DNA of 64,000 bases, from the NCBI GenBank assembly GCA_965652645.1, contig CBFGXE010000013.1:4862-68861 (forward strand). The letters run 5' to 3'. The stretch is from ZC4RG30 sp965652645. Lineage in GTDB: Bacteria; Pseudomonadota; Gammaproteobacteria; Steroidobacterales; Steroidobacteraceae. The notes beneath the pieces were generated by a model. That model searched no databases. It saw only the letters and a program-made list of their open reading frames with translations, and was not told where the DNA came from. Positions 42,133-51,903 of the stretch are shown one piece after another (within the stretch, counting starts at the first letter, position 1; each line of letters starts with the position of its first letter). Made by a program: the position numbers and the translations under genes.

Positions 42133-43161
42133 ATGACAGTGCTGATCGCGATCCCGCGCCTGCCCGAGGCGGTGGACGAAGACGGGACGCATACCGAACT
42201 CCCCGGAATGCCCGCCCTGACCCGACTGCTGCGCCGGGCGCGGCACCTTGCACAGGCCCCGGACTGGCAGGCCGGCGTGATGCGGGCGCTGGGAATGAGG
42301 GGCCTGTCCGCGGCAGCGGTGGCTGCGGGAGCGCTGCCCGCGCTGCCCCCGGGGTCCGGGATCTGCTTCGCGGCGCCATTGCACGCCGTGGCGGGCATCA
42401 GCCGCGTACACCTGCCGCCGGGCGGGCGGCTGGAGCTCGAAGCCGGGGAGGATGCCGCCTGGCAGGCGGCATTCAATGCGGAATTCGCGACGGCCGGTGC
42501 GGCCCTGCATGCGACGGGGGAAGGGGGCGGCTGGTTGCTCGTGGCGCCTTGCGCTGCAGGTGCGCGTGATGCGTCGCCCGAGTTGCTGGCCGGTGCCGCG
42601 CTCGAACGCGCCCCGGCGGGCGATGATGCTCAACGGGCACTGCGCCGGCTGGGCGCCGAAGTGGAAATCTGGCTGGCCTCGCATCCTCTCAACCACCGGC
42701 GCGAACGCCGCGGCGAGCCGGTGCTCAACGCCATCTGGTTCTGGGGAGGCGCACGCAGCCAGGCGCTGCCGACGCCGGGTGCCTTGCGCGGCATCGTCAG
42801 TGGTCGCCGCGGCGATGCCTGGCTGGCCGGCCTCGCCACCTGGGCGGGAAAGACGGCGGTGCGCGCCGGAAACTGGGAAGCTGCCGCGCGGGCTGAGCCC
42901 GGCCTGCTGTCGGCCCGGCCGGGCGCAGGTGGCCTTGCAGTGGTCGTGCCGGAATTGCAGGCGGGGAAATCCCCGGCAAGCTACTGGCAGGAACTGGAGC
43001 GGTGCTGGTTTGGCCCGGCGGAGCAGGCACTGGCGGAAGGGGAAATCAGCACGCTGCAACTGCAACTGGGTGGCGCGGCCTGGCAGGTGCAACGCCATTC
43101 GCTGCGCCACTGGCTGCGCTGGGGGCGGCGACCGTGGTGGCAGATGGGAGCGCACACTTGA
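42133..43161 (+). CDS. RpfE-like protein (often annotated 'phosphoglycerate mutase')
   Basis: A 342-residue protein, N-terminal half variable and Ala-rich, with the conserved block EIWLASHPLNHRRERRGEP followed by VLNAIWFWGGA. That block is typical of the RpfE family found upstream of recJ in Xanthomonas-type genomes. Databases label many members as cofactor-independent phosphoglycerate mutase, but no metal-site motif of that enzyme is evident here, so the catalytic name is doubtful. Start ATG at 42133; the stop overlaps the recJ TTG start (TTGA). No signal peptide is seen. Confidence 0.65.
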   Translation: MTVLIAIPRLPEAVDEDGTHTELPGMPALTRLLRRARHLAQAPDWQAGVMRALGMRGLSAAAVAAGALPALPPGSGICFAAPLHAVAGISRVHLPPGGRLELEAGEDAAWQAAFNAEFATAGAALHATGEGGGWLLVAPCAAGARDASPELLAGAALERAPAGDDAQRALRRLGAEVEIWLASHPLNHRRERRGEPVLNAIWFWGGARSQALPTPGALRGIVSGRRGDAWLAGLATWAGKTAVRAGNWEAAARAEPGLLSARPGAGGLAVVVPELQAGKSPASYWQELERCWFGPAEQALAEGEISTLQLQLGGAAWQVQRHSLRHWLRWGRRPWWQMGAHT

Positions 43162-44885
43162 GCGCGATACTGCGGCGCCTGCAGCCGCGCGCCATCGCGG
43201 CCGACATCACACTGCCCGCTCATCTGCCACCCCTGCTGCGGCGGATCTATGCCGCACGCCGCGTGCGCGATGGCGCGCAGCTGGCCACCGGGCTGGCCGC
43301 GATGCTGCCGGTGGGTTCGCTGCCGCAGGTGCATGAGGCTGCGGCACTGCTGCTCCGGCATCGCGACCGGCGCGTGCTCATCGTGGGCGACTTCGACGCC
43401 GATGGCGCCACCAGCACCGCCCTGATGATGCATGCATTGGCCAACTGGGGCTTCGGCAGCGTGGACTTCCTGGTGCCGGACCGCTTCCGCTTCGGCTACG
43501 GGCTCACGCCGGGCCTGGTGGAGGAGGCCCGCACGCGCCAGCCCTCGCTGATCGTCACTGTCGACAACGGCGTCTCGGCGCTGGAGGGCGTGGCTGCTGC
43601 GCGCGCAGCCGGCATCGAGGTGCTGGTCACCGACCATCACCTGCCCGGCGCGGCGCTGCCCGACACCACCGTGATGGTGAATCCCAACCTGCACGGCAGC
43701 ACCTTCGGCAGTCGCGCACTGGCTGGCGTGGGCGTGGCCTTCTACGTGCTGGCTGCCCTGCATCGCCTGATGCAGGAGGAGGGATGCCTGCCGGCGGGTG
43801 CGAAGCCCGTCTCCTGGTGGCTGGACCTGGTGGCGCTGGGCACGGTGGCCGACGTGGTGCCGCTGGATGCGAACAACCGCGTGCTGGTGGCGCAGGGCTT
43901 GAAACGCATGCGCTCCGGCCACTGCCTGCCCGGCATCGCCGCACTGGCAGCCGTGGCGCGCCGCGAACTGGACAGCCTGGTGGCCGCGGACCTGGGATTC
44001 TCCATCGGCCCGCGCCTCAATGCCGCCGGCCGGCTGGATGACATGAGCATCGGCATCCGCTGCCTGCTGGCGCAGGACCTCGCCAGCGCCGAGGTGCTGG
44101 CCAGGCAGCTGGACGAGCTGAACCGCGAGCGCCGCCGCATCGAGGGCGACATGCAGGAGCAGGCGCTCGCGGCGGTGAAGGGACTGAAGGCCTGGGAGGA
44201 TGGCGAGCGCCACGCGGGCCTGGTGCTGTTCGATGACGGCTGGCACCAGGGCGTGGTGGGGCTGGTGGCCAGCCGCATCCGCGAGCGCACCGCGCGCCCG
44301 GTGGTGGCCTTCGCGCCCGGCGACGGGGATGAGCTGCGCGGCTCGGCGCGCTCGATTCCCGGTGTGCACGTGCGCGACGTGCTGGAGTCGGTGGCCTCGC
44401 ATCATCCCGGGCTCATCCTGCGTTTCGGCGGCCACGCCATGGCGGCGGGCCTCACGCTCAGGCGCGGCGACCTCGATCGCTTCGCGCGTGCCTTTGATGC
44501 CGCGGTGGCCGACAGCCTGAAGGATGCGGAGCCGGATGACGTGGTGTGGACCGACGGGGAGCTGGCCGAGGAGGAAATCTGCCTTTCCACCGCCCGGCTG
44601 CTGCGCGAGGCAGGTCCCTGGGGCCAGGGTTTCCCGGAACCCTGCTTCCACGGCGAGTTCGACGTGGAGGCCCCGCGCGTGGTCGGCGATCGGCACGTCA
44701 AGTGCTGGCTCCGGCCTGCCGGTTCGCGTGCCCGATTCGACGCCATCGCCTTCAACCTGCTGGACGGCGAGCGCTTCACCGCGCCGCCTTCAGGCCGGCT
44801 GAGGCTGGCCTACCGGCTGGACATCAACCACTGGCAGGGCGAGCGGCGGCTGCAGCTGCTGATCGAGCACGTTGAAATGCCTTAG
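43158..44885 (+). CDS. recJ: Single-stranded-DNA-specific exonuclease RecJ
   Basis: 5'-3' ssDNA exonuclease of recombination and mismatch repair; 575 residues, close to the 577 of E. coli. The DHH-family motifs are present: VGDFDADGATSTAL, TVDNGVSALEG, VTDHHLPG, ALGTVADVVPL and GPRLNAAGRLDD. The DHHA1 part has LRFGGHAMAAGLTL. The start is taken as TTG at 43158, which overlaps the previous stop as TTGA; GTG codons at 43134 and 43137 are alternatives. TAGAAT just before its end of gene (44883-44888) may serve prfB. Confidence 0.95.
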   Translation: MSAILRRLQPRAIAADITLPAHLPPLLRRIYAARRVRDGAQLATGLAAMLPVGSLPQVHEAAALLLRHRDRRVLIVGDFDADGATSTALMMHALANWGFGSVDFLVPDRFRFGYGLTPGLVEEARTRQPSLIVTVDNGVSALEGVAAARAAGIEVLVTDHHLPGAALPDTTVMVNPNLHGSTFGSRALAGVGVAFYVLAALHRLMQEEGCLPAGAKPVSWWLDLVALGTVADVVPLDANNRVLVAQGLKRMRSGHCLPGIAALAAVARRELDSLVAADLGFSIGPRLNAAGRLDDMSIGIRCLLAQDLASAEVLARQLDELNRERRRIEGDMQEQALAAVKGLKAWEDGERHAGLVLFDDGWHQGVVGLVASRIRERTARPVVAFAPGDGDELRGSARSIPGVHVRDVLESVASHHPGLILRFGGHAMAAGLTLRRGDLDRFARAFDAAVADSLKDAEPDDVVWTDGELAEEEICLSTARLLREAGPWGQGFPEPCFHGEFDVEAPRVVGDRHVKCWLRPAGSRARFDAIAFNLLDGERFTAPPSGRLRLAYRLDINHWQGERRLQLLIEHVEMP

Positions 44886-44921
44886 AATCCGCGGCCATTC
44901 CCCGTTGCCCTGGATGCCCTG

Positions 44922-46023
44922 ATGCCCGTCGAGACTGGCCTGCTGAAGAAGACCCTGCGCGACCTGAGCGAGCGCGCCGCCTCGTTACGGGGGTTTCTTT
45001 GACTACGACACCAAGAAGGAGCGCCTGGAGGAAGTCTCGCGCGAGCTTGAGCTGCCGGATGTATGGAACAACCCGGAACGCGCCCAGGAACTCGGCCGCG
45101 AGCGTTCGCGCCTGAGCGCGGACCTCGCGCAGCTGGACGACACTGCCTCGGCGCTGGCCAATGCCGGTGAACTGCTGGAGATGGCCGAGGCCGAGGACGA
45201 CGCCGCATCCATCGGCGACATCGAGCGCGAACTGCCGCAACTTGAGTCCCGGGTGCGCGACCTGGAGTTCCGGCGCATGTTCCGCGGCGAGATGGACTCG
45301 CACAGCGCCTACCTCGACATCCAGGCAGGCGCCGGCGGCACCGAGGCGCAGGACTGGGCCCAGATGCTGATGCGCATGTACCTGCGCTGGGGGGCACAGC
45401 GCGGCTTCAGGACCGAGGTGCTCGATTCCAATGCCGGCGAGGTGGCGGGCATCAAGAGCTGCACCATCGCCTTCGAGGGCGACTACGCCTATGGCTGGCT
45501 GCGCACCGAGACGGGCGTGCACCGCCTGGTCCGCAAGAGCCCGTTCGATTCCGGCAACCGCCGCCACACTTCGTTTGCCTCGGTGTTCATCTCGCCGCAG
45601 ATCGACGATGACATCAACATCGAGGTCAACCCGGCCGACATCGAGATGGACGTGTACCGTTCCAGCGGTGCCGGCGGCCAGCACGTGAACAAGACCGAAT
45701 CGGCGGTGCGCCTCAGGCACGTTCCCTCCGGCATCGTGGTGGCTTGCCAGACCGAGCGCAGCCAGCACAAGAACCGCTCCACCGCGATGAAGATGCTGAA
45801 GGCCAAGCTCTACGAGCTGGAGGTCAACAAGCGCAATGCCGCGGCCAAGGTGCTCGAGGATTCCAAGTCGGACGTGAGCTGGGGCAACCAGATCCGCTCC
45901 TACGTGCTCGACCAGTCGCGCATCAAGGACCTGCGCACCAACGTGGAAGTGGGCGCCACCGACAAGGTGCTCGACGGCGACCTGGACCAGTTCATGGAGG
46001 CCAGCCTGAAGGCTGGGCTGTAG
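44922..46023 (+). CDS. prfB: Peptide chain release factor 2 (programmed +1 frameshift)
   Basis: Recognises UAA and UGA and releases the peptide. The product is 366 residues, joining 26 codons (44922-44999) to the frame 45001-46023 after skipping T45000. The SPF anticodon-mimic motif appears in VRKSPFDSGNRR and the catalytic GGQ in SSGAGGQHVNKTESAVR. Codons just after the shift (GAC TAC GAC, for DYDTKKERLEEV) match the E. coli protein, which confirms the join. Without the frameshift the gene would look like a 26-codon fragment plus a start-less frame, so it must not be called a pseudogene. lysS follows after 2 nt, as in E. coli. Confidence 0.96.
44989..45002 (+). promoter_or_regulatory. prfB: Programmed +1 frameshift site of prfB
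   Basis: GGGGG (44989-44993, internal Shine-Dalgarno-like), TTT, then the slippery CTT TGA C. The in-frame TGA at 45000-45002 is read by RF2 itself; when RF2 is scarce, the ribosome slips +1 on CTT and continues with GAC. Spacing between the G-run and CTT is 3 nt, as in E. coli. Confidence 0.95.
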
Positions 46024-46025
46024 CA

Positions 46026-47554
<1,529 letters not shown>

Positions 47555-47558
<4 letters not shown>

Positions 47559-48370
47559 GCAGCGCGCTGCCGATCGGCGTCTTTGATTCCGGCATCGGCG
47601 GACTGAGCGTGCTGAAGGCCCTGGTGGAGCGCCTGCCCGGCGAGGACTTCCTCTACCTGGGCGACACCGCGCGGCTGCCTTATGGCACCAAGACCGCGGC
47701 CACCGTGGAGCGCTACGCGCTGCAGGCGGTCCATGCGCTGGTGCGGCGGGGCGTGAAGGCGGTGGTGGTGGCCTGCAATACCGCCTCGGCGGCCGCGCTG
47801 CCCGCGCTGGCCGCCGGCAATCCGGGACTGCCCATCCTGGGCGTGATCGAGCCGGGCGCCGCAGCGGCCGTCGCGGCGACCGCCAGCGGCCGGATCGCCG
47901 TGGTGGCAACCGAAGGCACCGTGCGCGGCGGCGCCTACCAGCGCGAAATCGAGCGGCGCCTGCCGGGCGCACGCGTAACCTCGGTGCCGGCGACGCTGTT
48001 CGTCGCGCTGGCGGAGGAGGGCTGGACCGATGGCGACATCGCCGCCGCCGCCGCAGGACGCTACCTGGCGCCGCTGTTCGCGGATGCCGCGGCGGCACCG
48101 GATGTGCTGGTGCTGGGCTGCACGCATTTTCCCCCGCTGGCCGGCGCCATCCGCGGCGTGGTGGGCCCGCACGTGCGCATCGTGGATTCCGCGGTGACCA
48201 CGGCGGGGGCGCTGGCTTCCCTGCTTGAGCACGGCGACCTGGCCTCGGCCGAGTCACGCGGCATCTGCCAGTTCCTGGTCACGGATGGAGAGGAGCGCTT
48301 TGCCCGCGTCGGGCCAACGTTTCTCGGCCGGCCCATTGGAGCCGGCGAGATCGAGCGGGTGAACCTGTAG
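47555..48370 (+). CDS. murI: Glutamate racemase
   Basis: Provides D-glutamate for peptidoglycan; 271 residues. The substrate loop IGVFDSGIGGLSVLKAL and both catalytic cysteines (VVACNTASAAALP and VLGCTHFPPL) are present, with YLGDTARLPYGTK between. It overlaps lysS by 4 nt (ATGA). A 33-nt gap separates it from the next gene. Confidence 0.96.
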
Positions 48371-48403
48371 CAGCGGCAGCGTGGCAGGAGGCACTATCCG
48401 CGC

Positions 48404-48769
48404 ATGTACGCCCTGCTTGTCCTGGTAGTGCACGTCGCGGTGAGTTCGGCTGCGGCCCTGGCCATTGCGCCCTACACCATCGACCCCGTGGTCACCCCCA
48501 GGTCCCTGTGGCTGATGTGCATGGGGTCCGCCCTGCTCACGGTCATTGCCTTCGCCTCGACCGCGGCCTACCTCGGCAAGCGCATCAGCCCGGTATCCGG
48601 CGCGCAGGGCGGCCTGTTGTGCGGACTGGTCTGCGGCGGCGTGGCGGCCTTCACCGCGCGCGGCGTGCAGTTTTCATTGCTCATCTACCTGTCCCTGCTG
48701 GTGCCCACGCTGGTCGCCATCGTGCTGGCGGTGCTCGTGGACCGGTCGAAGTCCGGCTGGCAGTCCTGA
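48404..48769 (+). CDS. Small four-helix membrane protein of unknown function
   Basis: A 121-residue, almost wholly hydrophobic protein. Four membrane segments are visible at about 3-22, 34-57, 66-86 and 90-113, with a short basic C-terminus (VDRSKSGWQS). No family was recognised. It lies between murI and nudC on the same strand; the spacing to nudC is 17 nt, so cotranscription is likely. Codon composition is the same GC-rich type as its neighbours. Confidence 0.7.
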   Translation: MYALLVLVVHVAVSSAAALAIAPYTIDPVVTPRSLWLMCMGSALLTVIAFASTAAYLGKRISPVSGAQGGLLCGLVCGGVAAFTARGVQFSLLIYLSLLVPTLVAIVLAVLVDRSKSGWQS

Positions 48770-48786
48770 AGGCGGCCGCGTCACCC

Positions 48787-49671
48787 ATGGATGATCCATT
48801 CACCGGCGCGTACCTGGATCGGCGTGCGGAGGCGCGGCTCAGGGCCGACTGGCTGGCGCAGGCGCAGGCCGACCCGGCCACGCGCTACGTGGCAATGTGG
48901 CAGGGAGCGGTGCTGATGCAGGCGGCAGGGGAGGATGGCCTCCGCCTGGCATTGTTGCCCGGCTCGGATCGTCGCATCGCCGCCATGCGCGATCCCGGGG
49001 AGCTGCTGCTGCTGGGCTGGTATCGCGGGCAGCGCTGCGTGCTGGTGGACCTGTCGGAGGAACTGGCGGTGACCCGGCCCGGCGAGCGCTTCGCCGAGTT
49101 GCGACCCCTGGCGGCGGAACTGCCGGCGGACGAGGTGGGGCTGCTCGCCTATGCACGCGCGCTGCACCTGTGGCGTGGCACCCATCGTTTCTGCGGCCGC
49201 TGCGGCGCGCCATTGCAGTCACGCCGTGCCGGGCACGTGCGCCACTGCGCTGCCTGCAACCACGACAGCTTCCCGCGGCTGGATCCGGCCATCATCGTGC
49301 TGGTGCGCGACGGGGAGCGGGCCCTGCTCGGGCGCCAGCCCGGCTGGCCGCCGGGGCGCTTCTCCACCATCGCCGGTTTCGTCGAACCGGGGGAATCCCT
49401 GGAGGATGCGGTACGACGCGAAGTACTGGAGGAGACCGGCACGCAGGTCCTTGAGGCGTGTTACCACTCCTCGCAACCCTGGCCGTTTCCGTCCTCGCTG
49501 ATGGTGGGCTTCACCGCGCGCGCCCGGGCCGGCACGCCGGTGCTGCACGACGGGGAACTGGAGGAAGCCCACTGGTTCACCCGCGAAGAGGTGGCCGGCG
49601 GCGGCGTGCGCCTGCCGCCGCGCGAGGCCATCTCCCGCCGCCTGATCGACGACTGGCTGCAGGGCGGGTGA
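48787..49671 (+). CDS. nudC: NAD(+) diphosphatase / NAD-decapping hydrolase NudC
   Basis: Hydrolyses NAD(H) to NMN and AMP and removes NAD caps from RNA; 294 residues. The zinc-ribbon cysteines are in FCGRCGAPLQ and RHCAACNHDSFPR. The Nudix box runs GFVEPGESLEDAVRREV followed by LEETG, and the SQPWPFPSSLM motif just after it is specific to NudC. ATG at 48787 is the best start; the frame continues open above it across the preceding gene. A terminator follows the stop. Confidence 0.94.
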   Translation: MDDPFTGAYLDRRAEARLRADWLAQAQADPATRYVAMWQGAVLMQAAGEDGLRLALLPGSDRRIAAMRDPGELLLLGWYRGQRCVLVDLSEELAVTRPGERFAELRPLAAELPADEVGLLAYARALHLWRGTHRFCGRCGAPLQSRRAGHVRHCAACNHDSFPRLDPAIIVLVRDGERALLGRQPGWPPGRFSTIAGFVEPGESLEDAVRREVLEETGTQVLEACYHSSQPWPFPSSLMVGFTARARAGTPVLHDGELEEAHWFTREEVAGGGVRLPPREAISRRLIDDWLQGG

Positions 49672-49676
49672 AGGGC

Positions 49677-49698
49677 TGCGGGAAACCCGCATTTTCTT
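49677..49698 (+). terminator. Probable Rho-independent terminator after nudC
   Basis: TGCGGG (49677-49682), AAA loop, CCCGCA (49686-49691), then TTTTCTT. The 6-bp GC stem with a short T-tract, 5 nt after the nudC stop, is a plausible intrinsic terminator for the upstream run. Confidence 0.6.
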
Positions 49699-49777
49699 CC
49701 TGCACCTGTACGACCCGGCGATGCGGAGGCACTATCGCCGCAACCGGCAGATGTGACCGGACGGGCCTGGGGGGCTC

Positions 49778-50353
49778 ATGAATCGGGTATCCATGCCATG
49801 GGCGGCCCTGGCCGCCACCCTGCTGCTGTCAGGCTGTGCCACCACGCCGGCACCCGCGCCCGCGCAGCCCTTCCATCCCGGCGATGCACCGGGCGAGCTC
49901 ATCCACACCGACTCCGGGTTCGCCTTTCCCGCGCGCCTGGGTTCATTCGCGCGCTTCCAGGGCCACCAGTATGACGAGGACGGCCGCGACATCTCGGTGG
50001 GCTACACCGGCGACATTCCTTCGCTGGTGACGGTGTATGTCTTTCCCGCCGATGACGTCGACCTGGAGGCCGCGCTCACCACGCAGAGTGCCGGCGTGCT
50101 CACGGCCTATCCGGGCGCGAAGGTGACCGGACGGCGCATGGTGCAGGTGACGCCGGAGGAGATTCCGGCGGTGGCGGTGTCGTTCGAGTTCTCGGCGGCC
50201 TTCCAGGGCCGCGAGCAGGCGCTGCACTCCGAGCTGGTGCTGGCGCAGCGTGGTGACCGCTACGTGAAGTATCGCATCACCTACCCGGAGGCCATCGCCG
50301 ACATCGCGGGGGAGGATTCCAGCAAGTTCCTGCACTATTTCGCCTGGCCCTGA
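49778..50353 (+). CDS. Predicted lipoprotein of unknown function
   Basis: A 191-residue envelope lipoprotein. The signal peptide ends in lipobox LLSGC, giving Cys20 as the lipidated residue, followed by a Pro/Ala linker (TTPAPAPAQP). The rest (about 40-191) is a soluble beta-rich domain with TDSGFAFPARLGSFARFQGH near its start; no known family was recognised. An alternative start is the ATG five codons in. The residue after the lipid Cys is Ala, so outer-membrane targeting is expected. The gene directly precedes the protease-FHA pair, 68 nt upstream. Confidence 0.75.
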   Translation: MNRVSMPWAALAATLLLSGCATTPAPAPAQPFHPGDAPGELIHTDSGFAFPARLGSFARFQGHQYDEDGRDISVGYTGDIPSLVTVYVFPADDVDLEAALTTQSAGVLTAYPGAKVTGRRMVQVTPEEIPAVAVSFEFSAAFQGREQALHSELVLAQRGDRYVKYRITYPEAIADIAGEDSSKFLHYFAWP

Positions 50354-50378
50354 GCCAGGCGGCGCACGGGCGCCGTGC
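50341..50378 (+). other. Tandem hairpins across the stop codon of the lipoprotein gene
   Basis: CGCCTGGC (50341-50348) pairs perfectly with GCCAGGCG (50354-50361), with the TGA stop inside the 5-nt loop. A second stem, GCACGG-GCG-CCGTGC, follows at 50364-50378. No T-run is present. It may protect the mRNA end or slow transcription before the protease gene. Confidence 0.45.
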
Positions 50379-50421
50379 CTGCCCGTTCGAGGCCTCCGCG
50401 CCGATTCGTTAAGATGGGCCC

Positions 50422-51903
50422 ATGTGGCCAGCCGTCCTACGCGCCGCGTTGCCTTGCCTGTGTGCCGCAGGCCTGCTCTGGATGCTCCCTGCGCCGGGAC
50501 GCGTGATGGGCGCGGAAGCCGCGCCGGAAGCCGCGGAGGAAACCCAGGCCACGACGGAATCTGCACCCCCTTCCGAAGACGAGGGCCCGCCTCCCGCCGT
50601 TCCCGAACAGCGCATCACCGAGGAAGGCGAGGTGATCCGCGCCGAGGAGGTGGAGGAGCCCGACCTCGCCGAGCTGCCGCTGTCCAATGCCGCGCGCGTG
50701 CGGCTGGACAGTGCGCGCGACTCCATCGTGCTGGTGCGCGGATTCTTCGGCGCTGCCGCCACCAGTGCCTTCCATGGCACCGGCTTCGCTGTGGGAGACG
50801 AGGGTTTCATCGTCACCAACTACCACGTCGTGTCGGAGGCCGTGCTGCACCCACGCCGCTACCGGCTGGAGTACGTCACGGCCGATGGCAGGCGTGGCCG
50901 GCTCCGGGTGCATGCCGTGGACGTGCGCAATGACCTGGCCGTGGTGAAGCCGGAGCAGCAGCTCGGACTGCCGCCGCTGCGGCTGCGCACCGACATCCCG
51001 CGGGCCGGCGCGCGTGCCTATTCGATCGGGTACCCCCTGAACCTCGGCCTCACGATCACCGAGGGCGTGGCAAACGGGCTGGTGGCCAGCGGCTACGACC
51101 AGCGCATCCACTATACCGGCGCCATCAACAGCGGCATGTCCGGCGGCCCGGCCCTGGATGCCGGCGGCACGGTGTACGGCGTGAACGTGTCGGTGATCAG
51201 CGGCCGCCAGCTGGTGGGTTTCGTGGTGCCGGCGCGGCACATCGTGCCGCTGCTGAGGCGGGCGCATGCGCCGCTGGACGAGGGCCGCACGCCCGGCCAG
51301 CTGCGCGCCATGGTGGCGCAGCAGGCACAGGCCTATGAATCGGTGGTGCTGGGTCCCTGGGAAAGCGAGTCGGCCACGCGCGTCGATTCCACGCAGCAGA
51401 TCCTGGGATTCCGCCTGCCCACCCGCATCGGCCCGGCGTTCGAATGTTCCACCACCGGCAGCAGCGATGCGCCGCAGGGCCTGGAGGCACAGACGATCAG
51501 CTGCACCGGACGCTCCGGCGTGCTGCTGCTGCTTGACCTGGAGGTGGGCCACGTGAGCTTCCAGCACCGGGTGATGCGTGCCACGCGCCTGGCGCCGCTG
51601 CAGTTCGCGCAGCGGGTCAACGACACCGCCGCGCGCCACCGCCGCCAGGGGTCCCCGCAGCATGTGGCGGCCTTCGCCTGCAAGGACGCGCTGGTGTCGC
51701 TGGACGGCTTCGAGGCGCGCATCACCACCTGTGCCCGCCAGTACCGCCTGTTCGCCGGGCTGTATGACCTGGCCGTCACGGTGGCCAGCATCTCCAGCAC
51801 CGAACGCGCGGTGATCACGCAGCTGGACCTGCGCGGCGTGGGTTTCGAGGCCGGCATGCAGTTCGTGCGACGTTTCCTGGGAGCCATGCAATGGAACCCG
51901 TGA
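50422..51903 (+). CDS. Exported trypsin-like serine protease with an unassigned C-terminal domain
   Basis: A 493-residue S1C-type (HtrA/DegP-like core) protease. A signal peptide covers ~1-31. Residues 31-90 form an acidic, Pro-rich linker. The protease domain runs ~95-280 with a full triad: His135 (VTNYHVVSEA), Asp171 (VRNDLAVVK) and Ser240 (INSGMSGGPAL). No PDZ domain follows. Instead residues ~300-493 form an unrecognised domain with four cysteines (342, 361, 420, 437), fit for two disulfides in the periplasm. TAAGAT at 50410-50415 could be a -10 box. It overlaps the FHA gene by 13 nt, so the two products probably act together. Confidence 0.85.
   Translation: MWPAVLRAALPCLCAAGLLWMLPAPGRVMGAEAAPEAAEETQATTESAPPSEDEGPPPAVPEQRITEEGEVIRAEEVEEPDLAELPLSNAARVRLDSARDSIVLVRGFFGAAATSAFHGTGFAVGDEGFIVTNYHVVSEAVLHPRRYRLEYVTADGRRGRLRVHAVDVRNDLAVVKPEQQLGLPPLRLRTDIPRAGARAYSIGYPLNLGLTITEGVANGLVASGYDQRIHYTGAINSGMSGGPALDAGGTVYGVNVSVISGRQLVGFVVPARHIVPLLRRAHAPLDEGRTPGQLRAMVAQQAQAYESVVLGPWESESATRVDSTQQILGFRLPTRIGPAFECSTTGSSDAPQGLEAQTISCTGRSGVLLLLDLEVGHVSFQHRVMRATRLAPLQFAQRVNDTAARHRRQGSPQHVAAFACKDALVSLDGFEARITTCARQYRLFAGLYDLAVTVASISSTERAVITQLDLRGVGFEAGMQFVRRFLGAMQWNP

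Noticed and set aside
44922..46023. prfB as a broken pseudogene
   Set aside because: The single stop is exactly at the known +1 frameshift site and the rest of the protein is full length with SPF and GGQ motifs.
48387..49737. Shared 12-mer GGAGGCACTATC in two intergenic spots (near 48387 and 49725)
   Set aside because: Many 12-mers are expected to repeat by chance in 64 kb; the flanks do not extend the match.
49458..49781. Plus-strand frame crossing the nudC end and the following spacer
   Set aside because: It overlaps the conserved Nudix region in another frame and then the terminator; no homologous features.
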